This document shows positions 42,590 through 50,096 of a stretch of DNA of 64,000 nt, piece after piece (position 1 is the first letter of the stretch; each line of letters opens with the position of its first letter). The stretch lies in NCBI RefSeq assembly GCF_003112515.1, contig NZ_BEVZ01000007.1, positions 1 through 64,000 of the forward strand. The letters run 5' to 3'. The notes under the pieces were generated by a model, which was not told the origin of the DNA, searched no databases, and worked only from the letters and a program-made list of their open reading frames with translations. The position numbers were made by a program, and so were the translations under genes. The stretch comes from Streptomyces fragilis. Lineage in GTDB: Bacteria; Actinomycetota; Actinomycetes; Streptomycetales; Streptomycetaceae.

Positions 42590-43345
42590 CTAGGCGGTCC
42601 TGCGGATCCCGGCGGCGTCGGTGGCCGTCGCGGTGTCGGGCTCCTTGGCCTTCAGCAGCCGCAGCCGTGGCGCGGGGCCGCCGCGTCCGCCGCGGCGGTG
42701 CAGGGCGCGGGCCCCGGCGTCGCCGGCGAACTGGATGAGGGCGATCACCACGGCGAGGACCGCCACGGTGACCCACATCAGCCCGGTCTCGAACCGCTGG
42801 TAGCCGTAGCGGATGGCGATGTCGCCGAGTCCGCCGGCGCCGACCGTGCCGGCCATCGCGGAGTAGCCGATGAGCGCGACGACGGTGGTGGTGGCGGAGG
42901 AGATCAGCGAGGGCAGCGCCTCGGGGACGAGGACCTTGCGGACGATCGTCCAGGTGTTGCCGCCCATCGCCTGCACGGCCTCGACCAGTCCGTGGTCGAC
43001 CTCGCGGACGGCGGTCTCGACCAGGCGGGCGAAGAACGGGATGGCGCCGATGGCCAGCGGCACGATGGCGGCGTCGCGGCCGATGGTGGTGCCCGTGATC
43101 AGGCGGGTGAAGCTCATCAGCGCGACCATCAGGATGATGAACGGCAGCGAGCGGGCGATGTTGACGACCTGGCCGATCACCTTGTTGGCGACGACGTTCT
43201 GCAGCAGGCCGCCGCGGTCGGTGAGGACCAGCAGGACGCCCAGCGGCAGGCCGCCGACGATCGCGATCAGGGTGGACCAGCCGACCATGTACAGGGTGTC
43301 CCAGCTGGCCTGGCTGAGCAGCGGCTGCATTTCGGACCAGGTCAC
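42590..43345 (-). CDS. metI: Methionine ABC transporter permease MetI
   Basis: MetI is the membrane subunit of the importer, probably working as a dimer. The 251 residues have five or so helices and the EAA-like coupling loop EAVQAMGGNTWTIVRKVLVPEALPSL. The family motif near GAIPFFARLVETAVREVDHGL is present. The ATG at 43345 overlaps the metN stop as ATGA. The C-terminal tail is Arg-rich and ends beyond the usual length by some 30 residues. Confidence 0.93.
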   Translation of the reverse strand: MTWSEMQPLLSQASWDTLYMVGWSTLIAIVGGLPLGVLLVLTDRGGLLQNVVANKVIGQVVNIARSLPFIILMVALMSFTRLITGTTIGRDAAIVPLAIGAIPFFARLVETAVREVDHGLVEAVQAMGGNTWTIVRKVLVPEALPSLISSATTTVVALIGYSAMAGTVGAGGLGDIAIRYGYQRFETGLMWVTVAVLAVVIALIQFAGDAGARALHRRGGRGGPAPRLRLLKAKEPDTATATDAAGIRRTA

Positions 43346-44439
43346 TTGGTCACTTCCTTCGCGTTGACGACGGCCTTCGCGTTGACGACGGCCTCCTCGT
43401 CGGGGTCGACGGCCTCTTCGTCGGGGTCGACGAGCTCGACCTGGAGGCCCTGCTCGCGCAGGAAGCCGACGGGAACGACGTTGTCCTCGTAGCGGCCGGG
43501 CAGTTCGATGCGCATCCGGCCGATCTGGGCGCCGCCGACGGTGTCGACCGCGGCGCCCAGGATGGAGACGTCCACGTTGTAGTTGCGGGCGAGCTGGGAG
43601 ATGACCGGGCGGCCGGTGGACTCGCCGTGGAAGGTGATGTCCAGGACGGTGCCGGCCGGGCCGGAGGGGTCGCCGCCGACCGGGAAGAGCGCGGCGGCGA
43701 GCTGGGAGCCGGGGGTGGCGAGCAGTTCGCCGACGGTGCCGGACTCGACGACGCGGCCGCGCTCCATGAGGGCCGCGGAGTCGCAGACCGTCTTGACGAC
43801 GTCCATCTCGTGGGTGATCAGCAGCACGGTCAGGCCGAGCTGCCGGTTGAGGTCGCGCAGCAGCTGGAGGATCGAGCGGGTGGTCTCCGGGTCGAGGGCG
43901 CTGGTCGCCTCGTCGGACAGGAGGACCTTGGGGTCGCCGGCCAGGGCGCGGGCGATGCCGACGCGCTGCTTCTGACCGCCGGAGAGCTGGGCCGGGTAGG
44001 CCTTGGCCTTGTCGGCGAGGCCGACCAGGTCGAGCAGTTCGAGGGCCTTGGCGGAGCGCTCGCGGCCGGAGCGGCCGAGGATCTCCAGGGGGAGCTCGAC
44101 GTTCTCCTGCACGGTGCGCGAGGAGAGCAGGTTGAAGTGCTGGAAGACCATGCCGATGCGGCTGCGGGCCTGGCGCAGCGCCTTGGAGGCGCGGGGGCCG
44201 CGCCCGGCGAGGGCGGTGAGGTCCTGGCCGTCGACCGTGACCGTGCCGGAGGTGGGCCGCTCCAGGAGGTTGACGCAGCGGATAAGGGAGGACTTGCCGG
44301 CGCCGGACTGGCCGATGACGCCGAAGACCTCACCTTCGCGGACGTGGAGGTCGACGCCGTCGATGGCGGTGACCTCACGGCCGCCGGAGCGGTAGATCTT
44401 GGTCAGACCCGAGGTGGTGATCACAGGGGTTTCCGTCAC
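43342..44439 (-). CDS. metN: Methionine ABC transporter ATP-binding protein MetN
   Basis: MetN powers methionine import. The 365-residue product has Walker A GQSGAGKSSLIRC, signature QLSGGQKQRVGIARAL, Walker B VLLSDEATSALD and the switch His (LLITHEMDVV). The C-terminal NIL domain (residues about 265-340) senses methionine and gives trans-inhibition. It is recognisable in VDVSILGAAVDTVGGAQIGRM. The tail carries two fresh duplications, DPDEEAV twice and VNAK twice. The GTG at 44439 lies 192 bases after the leader-peptide stop. Confidence 0.95.
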   Translation of the reverse strand: MTETPVITTSGLTKIYRSGGREVTAIDGVDLHVREGEVFGVIGQSGAGKSSLIRCVNLLERPTSGTVTVDGQDLTALAGRGPRASKALRQARSRIGMVFQHFNLLSSRTVQENVELPLEILGRSGRERSAKALELLDLVGLADKAKAYPAQLSGGQKQRVGIARALAGDPKVLLSDEATSALDPETTRSILQLLRDLNRQLGLTVLLITHEMDVVKTVCDSAALMERGRVVESGTVGELLATPGSQLAAALFPVGGDPSGPAGTVLDITFHGESTGRPVISQLARNYNVDVSILGAAVDTVGGAQIGRMRIELPGRYEDNVVPVGFLREQGLQVELVDPDEEAVDPDEEAVVNAKAVVNAKEVTK

Positions 44440-44590
44440 TGTCGAGTGCCGGGGGCGCTGTGGCGCCCCGGTCACGGGTGCATTCGGTCGGACCGCGGCA
44501 CGGCGCGTCGCTCCGGCTCCGGCCACAGCGGGGCGGCGGAGGGAGGACGGGGGATCCGTGGTGCGCGGGCGGCACGGTGAGGCCGCGGGG

Positions 44591-44608
44591 CTCGCTTCGG
44601 GGCGCGAG
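44591..44608 (-). promoter_or_regulatory. Hairpin in the metN leader, candidate attenuator element
   Basis: CTCGC/GCGAG arms at 44591-44595 and 44604-44608 form a small stem 24 bases after the stop of the leader ORF, with further pairing possible to GGCC words beside it. Ribosome position on the leader could control whether such structures form. The remaining leader (44440-44590) is GC-rich and shows no SAM riboswitch. Confidence 0.4.
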
Positions 44609-44631
44609 GCCAAACGTCTTGCAGGGGCCCT

Positions 44632-44718
44632 CTAACAGGCGCACATTCGACACAGACAACGAGCACCGGGCGTCGGGGTCGCCTCGGTCGCAGGGGTGGT
44701 GCGGCTCGTCGTGGTCAT
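44632..44718 (-). CDS. Cys-rich leader peptide upstream of metNIQ (28 residues)
   Basis: An ATG at 44718 opens a 28-codon frame that ends RCLCRMCAC and a TAG at 44632. Four of the last eight residues are cysteine and one is methionine. Three of the four Cys codons are TGT, a rare codon in this GC-rich genome, and the region is visibly less GC-rich. The first 20 residues are Thr/Pro-rich. A TGA-TTTACT sequence (44726-44736) could be an extended -10 placed so that transcription starts near the ATG, i.e. a leaderless message. Cys-rich leader ORFs that couple cysteine supply to downstream genes are known in actinobacteria. Confidence 0.72.
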   Translation of the reverse strand: MTTTSRTTPATEATPTPGARCLCRMCAC

Positions 44719-44755
44719 GGGCGCAAGTAAATCAGACGATCACAGGCAAGAGGGG

Positions 44756-44782
44756 CAGGGTGTCCGGCATGCGGACACCCTG
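44756..44782. terminator. Terminator of the HAD phosphatase gene
   Basis: A perfect 11-bp stem CAGGGTGTCCG (44756-44766) pairs with 44772-44782 around a 5-base loop. It follows the HAD stop by 40 bases and insulates the metNIQ promoter. Confidence 0.85.
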
Positions 44783-44821
44783 TCCGGTCGGCGGCCGGGT
44801 AGGTGTCCGGTTCGACCCGGT

Positions 44822-45475
44822 TCAGGCGATGCGGGAGACCGCGATGCCGTCCGGCGTGACCTGGGCCGACAGGGCGGACAGGTCCGGGACCACCAGGTCG
44901 GCCTCCAGTTCGTGCGCCGGGTGGGTTGTGGCCAACGCCACCGTGCGCATGCCGGCCGCGCGGCCGGAGCGCAGGCCGGCGGGTGCGTCCTCGAAGACGA
45001 GGCAGCGGGACGGGTCGACGCCCAGCGCCTCGGCGGCGAGCAGGTAGGGCTCCGGATCGGGCTTGCCGCGGGTGATGTCGTCGGCGGCGACCAGGGTCGT
45101 GGCCGTGAGGCCGACCCAGGCGAGCCGGGCCTCGGCGAGCCGGCGGGAGGCGGAGGTGACGACGGCCCACCGGTCGGCGGGCAGACCGTGCAGGAACTCC
45201 CGGGTGCCGGGAAGCGCGGCCACTCCCCCGTGCGGGACGTCCTCCACCTCGATCTCCTCGATCCGGGCGACGGCGGCGGGCACCCGGTCGGCGGGCAGCA
45301 GGTCGGCGACTATCTCCGCGGCGGGGCGGCCGTGCAGCTCGATCGCACCGAACTGCTCGCGGGTGACGCCGTGCTCGTGGGCCCAGGCCGTCCAGGAGCG
45401 GGTGACGGAGTCCAGGGAGGACAGGAGCGTGCCGTCGTTGTCGAACAGCAGGGCGTCGGCGTGGAGGATCGTCAT
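44822..45475 (-). CDS. HAD-superfamily phosphatase
   Basis: The 217-residue product has motif I LLFDNDGTLLSS (two catalytic Asp), motif II VVTSASRR, motif III lysine in TRGKPDPEPYLLAAEALGV and motif IV VFEDAPAGLRSGRAAGM, with a helical cap domain between. It resembles beta-phosphoglucomutase-like sugar phosphatases. Substrate unknown. The ATG at 45475 is the natural start. It is not obviously linked to metNIQ, from which a terminator separates it. Confidence 0.92.
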   Translation of the reverse strand: MTILHADALLFDNDGTLLSSLDSVTRSWTAWAHEHGVTREQFGAIELHGRPAAEIVADLLPADRVPAAVARIEEIEVEDVPHGGVAALPGTREFLHGLPADRWAVVTSASRRLAEARLAWVGLTATTLVAADDITRGKPDPEPYLLAAEALGVDPSRCLVFEDAPAGLRSGRAAGMRTVALATTHPAHELEADLVVPDLSALSAQVTPDGIAVSRIA

Positions 45476-45496
45476 GCCCGTGACCCTAGCCAAGGC

Positions 45497-45581
45497 CCCG
45501 GGGCGGCCTCGCGGGGCCGCCCCGGGCGCTCGCGCGCGGGCCCGGAGGGCGGGGGCGAGCGGGCCCGGAGGGCGGGGGCGG
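45497..45581. repeat. 12-bp hairpin plus a 23-bp tandem duplication
   Basis: CCCGGGGCGGCC at 45497-45508 pairs exactly with 45515-45526. Next to it, a 23-base unit at 45536-45558 is repeated with one change at 45559-45581. Both lie in the 144-base divergent spacer between the HAD gene and the first small membrane protein. Confidence 0.7.
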
Positions 45582-45619
45582 GCGACGGGGGGACATTCCT
45601 CCCGTAATACAGTCTCCGC

Positions 45620-45979
45620 ATGCTCGTAGCCCTGACCGTGGCGACCGCCGTGGCCGCACTCCTCCTCGCCGCCTGGTGCGGCTGGGCCGCCTGGCGCGAC
45701 CAGCCGACCAAGGACTGGCACTTCATCGGCATGGGTGTGGTCGCGCTGCTGGCCACCGTGCAGCTGGTGGTCGGTGTGGTGCAGCTGGCCCGCGGCGAGA
45801 AGCCGGAGCAGGGCACGGTGATCTACGTGGCCTACCTGCTCGGCGCCTTCGCCTGCGTGCCGGCGGCGGGCTTCATGTCGCTGGCCGAGCGCACCCGCTG
45901 GGGTTCGCTCACGGTGGCGGCGGGCGGTTTCGTCCTGGCCGTGCTGCAGGTGCGGCTCTACGACATCTGGGGAGCCTGA
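45620..45979 (+). CDS. Small four-helix membrane protein A
   Basis: The 119-residue product is nearly all membrane: segments at about 1-22, 36-56, 69-89 and 96-112, with a KDWHF word in the first loop. No family is recognised. The ATG follows at the first hydrophobic residue. It is 1 base ahead of the next gene, so the two form an operon and may make a complex. Confidence 0.72.
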   Translation: MLVALTVATAVAALLLAAWCGWAAWRDQPTKDWHFIGMGVVALLATVQLVVGVVQLARGEKPEQGTVIYVAYLLGAFACVPAAGFMSLAERTRWGSLTVAAGGFVLAVLQVRLYDIWGA

Positions 45980-45980
45980 G

Positions 45981-46418
45981 ATGGAGCCGGAGCGCACGAC
46001 CGCACCCCGCCGGAGGCTGATCTCCGGGCCGGGCGTCCTCCTGGTGTGGCTGTACGGCGTGATGGTGGTCGGAGCGGTGTCCCGCTCGGCCTACCAGATC
46101 TCCACCGAGTTCGACCGGGCGCCGCTGGCCTACTCGCTGTCGGCGCTGGCCGGTGTGGTCTACGGCTTCATCACCTACACGCTGGTGCGCGGCGGCGAGC
46201 GGGCCCGGCGGGCGGCGGTGGTGTGCTGCGCCGCCGAGCTGCTCGGTGTCCTGGTGGTGGGCGCCTGGACGCTGGCCGACCCCGGGGCGTTCCCGGACGC
46301 GACGGTCTGGTCGGACTTCGGGATGGGCTACCTCTTCATCCCGGTGCTGCTGCCGGTGACCGCCCTGTACTGGCTGGTCCGGGGCGCCGCCGGGGACCGC
46401 TGGACCGTCACGGCGTAG
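45981..46418 (+). CDS. Small four-helix membrane protein B
   Basis: This 145-residue product has four hydrophobic segments (about 17-36, 49-68, 79-98 and 112-132) and a short basic N-terminus. It starts 1 base after its neighbour's stop. The two look like distantly similar, paired membrane proteins of unknown role. The stop region GTCACGGCGTAG resembles the repeat unit that follows it. Confidence 0.72.
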   Translation: MEPERTTAPRRRLISGPGVLLVWLYGVMVVGAVSRSAYQISTEFDRAPLAYSLSALAGVVYGFITYTLVRGGERARRAAVVCCAAELLGVLVVGAWTLADPGAFPDATVWSDFGMGYLFIPVLLPVTALYWLVRGAAGDRWTVTA

Positions 46419-46445
46419 ACCGCCGCCGGGTTGTCCCCACCCGGA

Positions 46446-46550
46446 CGGCGGTCAGGCCGTCGCCACGCGGACCGCGGCCAGGCCCTCACGGCGCGGACCG
46501 CGGTCAGGCCGTCACGGCGTGGACCGCGGTCAGGCCGTCGCCGCGTAGAC
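46446..46550. repeat. Degenerate 26-27 bp tandem repeat, four units
   Basis: Four units of the form CGCGGTCAGGCCGTCACGGCGTGGAC run head to tail, each with a few changes. The last unit contains the stop codon of the GNAT gene on the minus strand (46530-46532). The stop of the membrane-protein gene just to the left resembles the unit end. Replication slippage between converging gene ends is the simplest origin. Confidence 0.75.
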
Positions 46551-47057
46551 GGCCGTCCCGGCGTCCGGGTCCTGGCCCACGGCCGCCGTCCGCTCGAGGA
46601 CGATCCGCGGGATGCCGTCGGGCCCCTCGGCGCGGCCGGTGGCCCGGTAGCCGAGGCGGCGGTAGAGCCGCAGCCCGGGCTCGCTGCGGTTGCCGGCGCT
46701 CAGCCGGAAGGCCGCCACCTGGGAGCTCTCGGTCACCGCGGCCTCGGCGGCGCGCAGCAGCCGGGCGCCGATGCCGTGGCCCTGCAGGCGGGGGTGGACG
46801 CACAGTCCGTCGATCTCGCCCGCGCCGTCGGCGGTCACCCGGCCGTAGACGGCGCCGATCACCTCCTCGCCCAGGCGGGCCACGCAGACGATGCCCGAGG
46901 CGATCTCCGCGCGGACGTCGGCGAGGGCCTCCGTCAGCGGGCCCAGGCGGTGGTCGCCGTAGATCACGGCCTCGCTCTGGAAGCACAGATACCTGAGCCG
47001 GAAGATCTGCTCGGCGTCCTGCTCGGTCGCCCTGGAGATGGTCACGCTCATGCCCAT
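46530..47057 (-). CDS. GNAT family N-acetyltransferase
   Basis: The 175-residue product has the acetyl-CoA loop LCVHPRLQGHGIGARLLRAAE and the C-terminal NRSEPGLRLYRRLGYRATG. The ATG at 47057 is chosen because GGGAGG lies 9 bases upstream. A GTG at 47078 would place that site inside the gene. Substrate unknown. The last codons lie within the 26-bp repeat. Confidence 0.88.
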   Translation of the reverse strand: MGMSVTISRATEQDAEQIFRLRYLCFQSEAVIYGDHRLGPLTEALADVRAEIASGIVCVARLGEEVIGAVYGRVTADGAGEIDGLCVHPRLQGHGIGARLLRAAEAAVTESSQVAAFRLSAGNRSEPGLRLYRRLGYRATGRAEGPDGIPRIVLERTAAVGQDPDAGTAVYAATA

Positions 47058-47102
47058 GTGTGCATGCCTCCCGCTCACTTGCTCACCAGTGGTCCATCAC
47101 AC

Positions 47103-47612
47103 CTATCCCCGCCTCGGACGCGGCGCAACCTCCGGACCGAGCAGCCGCCGCAGACATCCCAGACATCGGGAGCGTTCCGGTCCGAGACTGCCCTGTGAGA
47201 TACCCAACTCCCGGGCGATCTCCCGGTAGGTGAGGTCGCGCGGCGAGAAGAGCGCGGTGAGCAGCCGGGGGCAGCGGCCGGGCAGCCGCCGGACGGCGTC
47301 CTGCAGGGTGCGGCGGCGGGCCGAGGCCAGGGCCAGCTGCTCGGGACCGGGCCACGTCTCGTCTGCCGGGTCGCGGCGCAGGGCGCGTTCCCGGTGTGCG
47401 GCGCGGCGGACGGCGCGGGCCTCGGCGCGTACCGCCCCGCGCACCCAGCGGGCGGGGTCGTGCGGCGGGTCGGCCCGCTGGAGGCGTTCCAGGAGCCGGA
47501 GCCATACGGCCTGTTCCAGGTCCCGCGCCTCGGCTCCGGCGGCGACGGCCTCGGCCGCGGCCTCGGCGGCCAGCAGGGGGCGCAGCCGGGCCACCATGTC
47601 GTGCGGCTTCAT
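47103..47612 (-). CDS. Sigma-70-family (ECF-like) RNA polymerase sigma factor
   Basis: The 169 residues comprise a region-2-like N-terminal half (DLEQAVWLRLLERLQ) and a region-4 helix-turn-helix near residues 108-155 (LPGRCPRLLTALFSPRDLTYREIA, GISQGSLGPERSRCLGCLRRLL). There is no adjacent anti-sigma gene and no visible extra C-terminal domain. Lengths and motifs fit the ECF group. Its target regulon is unknown. The 164-base spacer upstream holds two mutually exclusive hairpins. Confidence 0.88.
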   Translation of the reverse strand: MKPHDMVARLRPLLAAEAAAEAVAAGAEARDLEQAVWLRLLERLQRADPPHDPARWVRGAVRAEARAVRRAAHRERALRRDPADETWPGPEQLALASARRRTLQDAVRRLPGRCPRLLTALFSPRDLTYREIARELGISQGSLGPERSRCLGCLRRLLGPEVAPRPRRG

Positions 47613-47665
47613 ACGCTCTCAGGACGGCGGTCCGGCGGCGGCGGTTGCCGCCCGAGGACCGATTT

Positions 47666-47720
47666 CACCCGGGGGAAGGCCCCCGGGTGCGCCCGGTTGA
47701 CGCCGGTCGCACCCGGGGGC
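47666..47720. promoter_or_regulatory. Two mutually exclusive hairpins between sigma-factor and phosphodiesterase genes
   Basis: Segment A (47666-47675) pairs exactly with B (47680-47689) around a 4-base loop. B, extended to 47679-47691, also pairs exactly with C (47708-47720) over 13 bp. A and C share nearly the same sequence, so only one stem can form at a time. They may be tandem terminators of the phosphodiesterase gene or a switch ahead of the sigma-factor gene. Confidence 0.6.
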
Positions 47721-47776
47721 TCCGAGGCCGTGGGCCGTCACCCGCCGGGTGGACGGTCGGCCGGGCGGCCGGCGGG

Positions 47777-49000
47777 TCAGCGTGCCGCGCGCCAGAGCTC
47801 GCGGGCCAGCAGGCCGGTGTCGGGCTGGTCGGTGAAGACGCCGTCGATGCCCGTGTCGAAGTAGACGCTGAAGGCCGCGAGCGCGTCGCCGTAGGCGTCG
47901 GGCTCCCCGCCGCGGCGGAAGTCCGCCGGGAGGAACGGGTTCTCGTTGCGCATCGTGTACGGGTGGAGCACCAGGCCCGCCCGGTGCGCGTCGGCGACCA
48001 GGGTGGTCGGCGAGGTCAGCTTCCCGGCCGCGTCACGCGGGACGATCAGGTCGAGGGTGGGTCCGATGCCGTCCGCGAAGGTGGCGATCCAGGCGAGGCC
48101 CTGCGGGGTGATCAGGTCGGAGACCTTGCGCGGGTCGCCCTGCTGCTGGAGGTCCCAGGGGCGCGTGCCCGCCGAGGACAGCAGCACGGCGAGCGGGTTG
48201 TCGACCAGTTCGCGCATCCTGCGGATGCTGGTCGGCTCGAAGGACTGCAGGAGCACGGGCGAGGTGCGGCGGTGCTTGCCGTGCCGCCGCAGCACCTTGG
48301 CGAGACGTTCCTCCAGCGGCAGGCCCTGCTCGCGGAAGTAGGTGGGGTGCTTGAGTTCCGGGTAGACGAAGACCGGCCTGCCGCGCCTGCGGGTCTGCTC
48401 GTCCTGCCAGCGCAGCACCTCCTCGAAGGTGGGGATCTCCCACACGCCGTCGTAGAGGGTGTTGTGCGGGCGGTTGGCCGGCACGCGCTCCTTGGCGCGC
48501 AGGGTCTTCAGCTCGGCCAGCGTGAAGTCCTCGGCGAACCAGCCGGTGGTGGGGACGCCGTCCAGCGACTTGGTGGTGCGGCGGCCGGCGAACTCGGGAT
48601 GGGCGGCGACGTCGGTGGTGCCGCCGATCTCGGGCTCGTGGCGGCACACCAGGTGGCCGTCCTTGGTGATCACCAGGTCGCCGGCCTCGACGATGTCCGC
48701 GCCCATGTCCAGGGCGAGCTGGTACGCGCCGAGGGTGTGCTCGGGGCGGTAGCCGCTGGCGCCCCGGTGGGCGATCACGGCGGGCTTCGGCAGCCCGGCA
48801 AGGCCCCGGCCGCGCCCCGCGTCTCCCTCGGCGGCCACCGCGGCGCCGCCCGTCCCCAGCGCGGCCGCGGAGGCGCCCAGCAGCGCGGCCCCCAGCACGG
48901 CCCGCCGTCCGGCGCCCCGGGCGGGCCCGCCGGAGGCCGCCGCCGGGCCTGCGGCTTCCGCCGGTCCTGCGGGTCCTGCGGGTCCTTCGCATCTCGCCAT
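47777..49000 (-). CDS. Tat-exported glycerophosphodiester phosphodiesterase
   Basis: This GlpQ-type enzyme splits glycerophosphodiesters. The 407 residues start with a Pro/Gly/Ala stretch, then a Tat-like signal (GRRAVLGAALLGASAAAL). The TIM-barrel motifs are VIAHRGASGYRPEHT, ITKDGHLVCRHEP and the late FTDQPDTG. One oddity is that the metal site, normally E-x-D-L-V, reads VEAGDLV, with one extra residue between Glu and Asp. The start at 49000 is the longest with a Met near the basic region. A GTG at 49028 exists in another frame. Confidence 0.92.
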   Translation of the reverse strand: MARCEGPAGPAGPAEAAGPAAASGGPARGAGRRAVLGAALLGASAAALGTGGAAVAAEGDAGRGRGLAGLPKPAVIAHRGASGYRPEHTLGAYQLALDMGADIVEAGDLVITKDGHLVCRHEPEIGGTTDVAAHPEFAGRRTTKSLDGVPTTGWFAEDFTLAELKTLRAKERVPANRPHNTLYDGVWEIPTFEEVLRWQDEQTRRRGRPVFVYPELKHPTYFREQGLPLEERLAKVLRRHGKHRRTSPVLLQSFEPTSIRRMRELVDNPLAVLLSSAGTRPWDLQQQGDPRKVSDLITPQGLAWIATFADGIGPTLDLIVPRDAAGKLTSPTTLVADAHRAGLVLHPYTMRNENPFLPADFRRGGEPDAYGDALAAFSVYFDTGIDGVFTDQPDTGLLARELWRAAR

Positions 49001-49296
49001 CGGTGCTCCCTCGTGAGATCAGGGACAACAGGTCGGCCGGATCGTAGGTGCGCGTCCGTGACGGTTGAAGGTCCCCGGAACGACGGGGCGGAAAACAGCG
49101 GGTGTCCGCTCGGGCTCGTGCCGTGTTCCACCCGTGTGACGTACCGATGTCGCATCCAGCCGGTCAGGTGACGCGAGGTCAACAGTGTGCAACGGACCCG
49201 TCAAGCGGATGTGCGCCGTGGGCATCCGCGCGAGTATCGTCCTCACCTGCACGGACTCGTCCGTTTCCGTCGGACCCCTTGACATGGGAGGGCTCG

Positions 49297-49968
49297 TTGT
49301 CCCGCTTCGCGCTCATCAAGGCAGTGCTCGGACCGATCATGCGCCTGATGTTCCGCCCGCGCGTCGAAGGCGCGGAGAACATTCCCGGGACGGGAGCGGT
49401 GATCCTGGCCGGAAACCACCTCACCTTCATCGACTCCATCGTGCTCCCCCTGGTCACCGACCGGCAGGTCCTCTTCATCGGCAAGGACGAGTACGTCACC
49501 GGCAAGGGGATCAAGGGCCGCCTGATGGCCTGGTTCTTCACCGGCGTCGGCATGATCCCGGTCGACCGTGACGGTGCGAACGGCGGCGTGGCGGCCCTGA
49601 TGACGGGCCGGCGGGTGCTGGAGGAGGGCAAGGTCTTCGGCATCTACCCGGAGGGCACCCGCTCCCCCGACGGCCGCCTCTACCGGGGCCGCACCGGCAT
49701 CGCGCGGCTGACCCTGATGACCGGCGCGCCGGTGGTGCCGTTCGCCATGATCGGCACGGACAAGCTGCAGCCCGGCGGCAACGGCATCCCGCGGCCCGGC
49801 CGGGTCACGGTGCGGTTCGGCGAGCCGATGGAGTTCTCCCGCTACGAGGGCATGGACCGCGACCGGTACGTGCTGCGGGCGGTCACCGACTCGGTCATGA
49901 CCGAGGTCATGCGGCTGTCGGGCCAGGAGTACGTCGACATGTACGCCACCAAGGCCAAGGCGGCCTGA
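49297..49968 (+). CDS. 1-acyl-sn-glycerol-3-phosphate acyltransferase family protein
   Basis: This enzyme acylates lysophosphatidic acid in phospholipid synthesis. The TTG at 49297 is preferred because GGGAGG lies 6 bases upstream, giving 223 residues. The motifs are the catalytic NHLTFID (NHx4D-type), GMIPVDRDG, the glycerol-phosphate site YPEGTRSPDG and PVVPFAMIG. A basic N-terminus likely binds the membrane face. It converges on argH across the palindrome. Confidence 0.92.
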   Translation: MSRFALIKAVLGPIMRLMFRPRVEGAENIPGTGAVILAGNHLTFIDSIVLPLVTDRQVLFIGKDEYVTGKGIKGRLMAWFFTGVGMIPVDRDGANGGVAALMTGRRVLEEGKVFGIYPEGTRSPDGRLYRGRTGIARLTLMTGAPVVPFAMIGTDKLQPGGNGIPRPGRVTVRFGEPMEFSRYEGMDRDRYVLRAVTDSVMTEVMRLSGQEYVDMYATKAKAA

Positions 49969-50025
49969 CGGGAGCCGCCTTCCGATGCGGGAGCCGCCTT
50001 CCCGTTCGGGAGGCGTCTTCCCGTT

Positions 50026-50089
50026 CCCCCGCACGGCTTCGGCCCCGTCCCGCTGACGTCAGCGGGACGGGGCCGAAGCCGTGCGGGGG
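50026..50089. terminator. Perfect 64-bp palindrome, bidirectional terminator
   Basis: The 32 bases from 50026 to 50057 are the exact reverse complement of 50058-50089, with no spacer. It lies between converging acyltransferase and argH genes, whose stops are 57 and 7 bases away. Such a structure can cruciform in DNA and should end transcription in both directions. Confidence 0.95.
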
Positions 50090-50096
50090 CGTGGGA

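Noticed and set aside
44440..44631. SAM riboswitch upstream of metN
   Set aside because: The conserved SAM-I core is not visible, and the Cys-rich ORF explains the long leader better.
46446..46550. CRISPR array
   Set aside because: Units are contiguous, degenerate and without spacers, so this is a simple tandem repeat.
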